DNA from: Clostridia bacterium
GTDB lineage: Bacteria > Bacillota > Clostridia > Christensenellales > UBA1242
Length of the DNA stretch: 22,858 nucleotides
Direction: 5' to 3'
NCBI GenBank assembly: GCA_028702545.1
Contig: JAQVOQ010000007.1
Coordinates: 1 to 22,858, forward strand
Shown: positions 19,588-22,858 of the stretch, one piece after another
Layout of the letters: each line of letters starts with the position of its first letter
Position numbering within the stretch: position 1 is the first letter of the stretch
Notes under the pieces: generated by a model
What the model was told of the DNA's origin: nothing
The model's database searches: none
Seen by the model: only the letters and a program-made list of their open reading frames with translations
Position numbers and translations under genes: made by a program

Positions 19588-21712
19588 TATCCTCAGCTTT
19601 CCCCTCACTTTTAGGCTTTGGTTCAACTCTTTTATAACTGCAAGTTTTACTTGAACAACGAATAACAAAATCAGATTTCATTTCTTGCTTTGTCAAATAA
19701 CTGTTACAATCTGGGCATTTTTCTTCCATAGGTATACCCCACGAAATAAATTTGCAATCAGGATATCCTGAGCAACCATAAAATATAGTTCCCTTTTTAC
19801 TTCTTCTTGGAAAAACATCTTTGCCACAATCAGGACACTTTGCCACTGCTTTTTCTTTCTTTTTAGTTATTTGCATAATATTTTTGCAAGTTGGAAAATT
19901 AGGACAAGCTAAAAATTTGCCGTATTTTCCTTCTTTAACAACCATCATCGCCCCGCATTTATCACAAGGAATGTCGGTTACTTCATACTCTATTTTTACT
20001 CTCGTTGTATCTTCGCCAGCTTTTATTAAAAACTTTTCAAACCAATGATAAAATTTTGCAACAACTTCTTCTTTCCAAGGCAGTCCAGTTTCTGCAACTT
20101 CATCCAACTTTGTTTCCATTCTTGCGGTAAAATCAACATCTATAACTTTTCCAAAAAACTTTGCTAAAACATCGTTTAACATTATGCCAAGTTCGGTTGG
20201 TTTTAATTTATTTTTATCTTTTTCGGTGTATTTTCTTGCAGCAAGCAGTGTAATTGTAGGCGTGTAAGTCGCTGGTCTTCCTATGCCTTTTTCCTCCATC
20301 GTTTTAACAAGCATAGCTTCTGTAAAACGCTTTGGTGGCTCGGTGAACTTTTGTTCTTGCATTAAGTTTAATAATTTTAGTGTGTCACCCTCATATAAGT
20401 TAGGAAGTTTTTTCTTTTCTTCATTTTCTTCCTCTTGTTCTTCTTCGCTTAAATAACCCTTATAAGCTACTGTGTAACCTAAAAACTTAGGAGTTTTACC
20501 TGTAACTTTAAACAAATAGTTACTCGCCTCGATATCGCAAATAACGCTATCAAAAGTAGCTTCGTTCATTTGGCTTGCTAAAAAACGCTCATAAATTAAC
20601 TTATAAAGCCTATATTCATCACTATTAATATGCCCTCTAACATCTTCTGGAGATACATCCATATTAATTGGTCTAATCGCCTCATGGGCATCTTGTGCTG
20701 AGTCTTTACTTTTATAAAAGTTAGGTTTATCTGGTAAAAATTCCGCCCCAAAAACTTTTGTTATATGCTCTCTTACCATACTAACAGCATCGGAACTAAC
20801 TCTTGTAGAGTCTGTTCTTATGTATGTAACAAGTGCTGTTTTACCTTCTGGCAATTTAACACCCTCGTACAAAGTTTGTGCCGTATAAGTTGTTTTTCTT
20901 AAATCCATACCTAACTTATTTAGTGCATCTTGTTGTAAGGTACTTGTAATAAATGGAGCATTAGGGCTAGATTTTGTAACTTTTTTAACTACTTTTTTAA
21001 CAATATAGTTTGCATTTTTTAAGTTGTTTTCAACCTCTTTTGCTTGCTCGGCAGTTACAATTTTGATGTTTTTACCCTTATATCTATTTAAAAGTGCAGT
21101 AAACGACGGTTGCTCAGTAGGTTTTTCAAGTTCTGCTTTAATCAACCAATATTCTTGAGGTTTGAAGTCTAAAATTTCGCGTTCTCTATCAACTACTAGT
21201 TTTAATGCAACGCTTTGCACCCTGCCAGCACTTAATCTTGGTTTAATTTTTTTAGACACAACAGGAGATAATTTATAACCCACAAGTCTATCTAACACTC
21301 TTCTTGCTTGTTGAGCATCTACTAAATTTTGATCAATTGCTCGCGGATGTTTTAGCGCTTCTTCAATAGCTTTTTTACTAATTTCATTAAAAACTACACG
21401 GCATTTTTCTTCTTTAGGTATGCCTAAAATATGAGCAACATGATATGCAATCGCCTCACCCTCGCGGTCTGGATCGGATGCTAGATAAATTTTATCACAC
21501 TTACTTGCTTTTTCTTTTAACTGTACTATTATGTCTTTTTTGTCTGGCATAATAACATATTTAGGTGAAAAATCACCTTTAATATCTACCGCTATAGTTT
21601 TTTGTGGCAAATCTCTAACGTGTCCCTTTGTTGCAAAAACGGTATAATCTTTACCTAAATATTTTTTTATGGTGTCTTTTTTACCTACACCTTCTATAAT
21701 TACTAAATTCAT
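19580..21712 (-). CDS. topA: DNA topoisomerase I (type IA)
   Basis: TopA relaxes negative supercoils by transient single-strand cleavage. The 710-aa protein has an N-terminal Toprim domain with DPDREGEAIAYH (Asp80, Asp82) and the active-site tyrosine Tyr297 in VTYIRTDSTRVS. It also has SAGRVQSVALKLVVDRE and GIGRPATYTPTI. Three four-cysteine zinc ribbons follow from about residue 590 (CDKCGAMM...CPNFPTC, CPDCGKDV...CSGYPDC, CPDCNSYL...CSSKTC). The first motif reads IIEGVGKKDTIKKYLG where most relatives have VESPAKAKTI; the catalytic Glu and Lys positions are kept. The ATG follows AGGAGG by 5 nt. It lies 17 nt after dprA. Confidence 0.97.
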   Translation of the reverse strand: MNLVIIEGVGKKDTIKKYLGKDYTVFATKGHVRDLPQKTIAVDIKGDFSPKYVIMPDKKDIIVQLKEKASKCDKIYLASDPDREGEAIAYHVAHILGIPKEEKCRVVFNEISKKAIEEALKHPRAIDQNLVDAQQARRVLDRLVGYKLSPVVSKKIKPRLSAGRVQSVALKLVVDREREILDFKPQEYWLIKAELEKPTEQPSFTALLNRYKGKNIKIVTAEQAKEVENNLKNANYIVKKVVKKVTKSSPNAPFITSTLQQDALNKLGMDLRKTTYTAQTLYEGVKLPEGKTALVTYIRTDSTRVSSDAVSMVREHITKVFGAEFLPDKPNFYKSKDSAQDAHEAIRPINMDVSPEDVRGHINSDEYRLYKLIYERFLASQMNEATFDSVICDIEASNYLFKVTGKTPKFLGYTVAYKGYLSEEEQEEENEEKKKLPNLYEGDTLKLLNLMQEQKFTEPPKRFTEAMLVKTMEEKGIGRPATYTPTITLLAARKYTEKDKNKLKPTELGIMLNDVLAKFFGKVIDVDFTARMETKLDEVAETGLPWKEEVVAKFYHWFEKFLIKAGEDTTRVKIEYEVTDIPCDKCGAMMVVKEGKYGKFLACPNFPTCKNIMQITKKKEKAVAKCPDCGKDVFPRRSKKGTIFYGCSGYPDCKFISWGIPMEEKCPDCNSYLTKQEMKSDFVIRCSSKTCSYKRVEPKPKSEGKAEDNE

Positions 21713-21729
21713 TAATCCTCCTAAAGATT

Positions 21730-22821
21730 CTATATACTGTATAAATTTCCTGGTAATTTTTTTATTATTCCACGAACTTGCATAGTTGTCAACAAACTGT
21801 TAAGGGTTTTTGTGTCTAAGTTTGTTTTATCTAAGAGTTCATCATAATGCACCTCTTCACTTCCTAAACAATTAATAACAACCTGCTCATCAAGCGAAAG
21901 TTGAAAATTATTTTGCTTTACAAACTCTTTATAATTGTTCGTTTTGCCATAAACTTCTAAAATATCCTCAGGTGCCGTCACCATACAACCCTGTAAAGCC
22001 TTAATAACTGCATTGCAACCTAAACTTTGAGGGCTGTCAATATTTCCTGGCACTATAAATAAGTCGCGGTTTGCTTCTAAGGCATATTCTTTTGTGTGCA
22101 TACTGCCACTTTTAAGGTCAGCTTCTGTAATTAACACTCCCTTACTCATTCCTGCAATAATTCGGTTACGAATAGGAAAATGAAAAGCCGCTGGTTTTTG
22201 GTCGGGCTTATACTCGCTGATTAACAAGCCTTTTTCGGCAATTGTTTTGCCTAGAGTTATATTTGAACTTGGATAAAGTTCATTTATTCCGCCACCTAAA
22301 ACGGCAATAGTTTTTCCATCTTCGGCAAGTGCAGTTTCGTGAGCCTGAGTATCTATTCCGTCCGCCATTCCGCTAACTATTGTAAAACCATTATGTACTA
22401 GTGTTTTAGTAAAATTTTCCGTTACTTTTTTGCCGTACCTAGTCGCTCTTCTTGTTCCAACAACTGCAAGGCACTCAGTATTTAATAATTTTAAATCGCC
22501 CTTGCAATATAAAACTAGCGGAGGTGTTGCAACTTCTTTTAGTAGTTTTGGATAATCTTTTGAATTAATAGTAACAAGTTCTACTCCCATTTTATTGTAT
22601 TCTACTACTTGCTTATTGATAAAATCGGCGTCTAGCGCATAAGACATTTTAGAAAAAATGTTAGAGTCTAAAAAACTTTCAAACATTCTAGCATCCTTTT
22701 TGAAGTTTTTAAATAACTCCTCTGGTAACTTATAAGCGTTTAAAATTTGATATTTTCGCTTAATGTTTACCGTTTCAAATATATCTAGCCAAATGGCTAC
22801 TATTTCACCTTTATTTAACAT
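21730..22821 (-). CDS. dprA: DNA processing protein DprA (Smf)
   Basis: DprA binds incoming single-stranded DNA during natural transformation and loads RecA; it is kept in many genomes of unknown competence. The 363-aa protein has a helical N-terminal region, then the Rossmann-like core with AVVGTRRATRYGKK (121-127), IVSGMADGIDTQAHETAL (150-157), VLGGGINELYPSSN and FPIRNRIIAGMSKGVLITEA. The C-terminal 60 residues form a DprA-type winged helix (VHYDELLDKTNLDTKTLNSLLTTMQVRG). The ATG follows AAGGAG. It is the first visible gene of the operon; the region upstream (22822-22858) has only 37 bp in the window, so its promoter cannot be judged. Confidence 0.96.
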   Translation of the reverse strand: MLNKGEIVAIWLDIFETVNIKRKYQILNAYKLPEELFKNFKKDARMFESFLDSNIFSKMSYALDADFINKQVVEYNKMGVELVTINSKDYPKLLKEVATPPLVLYCKGDLKLLNTECLAVVGTRRATRYGKKVTENFTKTLVHNGFTIVSGMADGIDTQAHETALAEDGKTIAVLGGGINELYPSSNITLGKTIAEKGLLISEYKPDQKPAAFHFPIRNRIIAGMSKGVLITEADLKSGSMHTKEYALEANRDLFIVPGNIDSPQSLGCNAVIKALQGCMVTAPEDILEVYGKTNNYKEFVKQNNFQLSLDEQVVINCLGSEEVHYDELLDKTNLDTKTLNSLLTTMQVRGIIKKLPGNLYSI

Positions 22822-22858
22822 AACATCTCCTTAGTTAAACAAAATATTTTCGGTCAAG

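Noticed and set aside
19588..19668. N-terminal extension of TrmFO
   Set aside because: The extra 27 residues lie inside topA, precede the FAD motif that normally begins at residue 4-5, and have no suitable ribosome binding site.

Overview
This window looks like a chromosomal segment from an AT-rich, low-GC Gram-positive bacterium (Bacillota, probably an uncultured Clostridia- or Bacilli-like lineage). The case rests on gene order: pieces of the B. subtilis clusters rpsB-tsf-(pyrH)-frr-uppS-cdsA-(dxr)-rasP-(proS)-polC-rimP-nusA, ruvX-DUF1292, iscS-nifU, hisS-aspS-tcdA and dprA-topA-trmFO-(xerC)-hslV-hslU are all present, each with the bracketed genes missing. Shine-Dalgarno sites are strong (AGGAG), TGA, TAG and TAA all act as stops, and a classical T-box leader is present. 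Every gene I accept is on the minus strand, so the window is best read from right to left.

Right end (22821-16431): one tightly packed operon, dprA-topA-trmFO-hslV-hslU, covering DNA uptake and recombination, topoisomerase I, tRNA m5U54 methylation and the HslUV protease. Its 3' end is a large structured repeat. Next (16222-12211) is a sigma-A promoter and a T-box leader driving hisS-aspS-tcdA. A stand-alone trxA and an iscS-nifU iron-sulfur operon follow, each with its own consensus promoter and terminator. Then come a 47-aa YtxH-like membrane peptide and a ruvX-DUF1292 pair.

Left half (8413-1): rpsB-tsf with its own promoter and a foldable leader; a repeat-filled 700-bp gap where pyrH usually sits; frr, a 63-aa unknown protein, uppS, cdsA, rseP and a 524-aa protein that is the front part of PolC (OB fold plus proofreading exonuclease, no PHP or polymerase). 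Last come rimP and nusA (cut by the window edge), with their own promoter and a terminator-like hairpin just before rimP.

The most unusual content is a family of about 100-130-bp structured repeats. Three copies are intact (6690-6818, 8639-8770, 16305-16432), one is degenerate (6551-6658), and one is interrupted by a second palindromic sequence (6290-6525). All share one orientation. The core is conserved (AGGAAAGTTCAAGG, GACAGG, a small TTTAG/CTAAA hairpin, ATGACTG, AACGATGAAATTTTC), while two stems differ in sequence from copy to copy yet stay paired. The intact copies begin exactly at the stop codon of the last gene of an operon, and their outer stems look like intrinsic terminator arms. 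The core therefore appears to sit inside terminator hairpins. Parts of it resemble conserved region I of RNase P RNA, but that link is only a hypothesis. No CRISPR array, rRNA, tRNA, prophage or transposase was seen. All motif and coordinate statements were made by eye; no database search or folding program was run.
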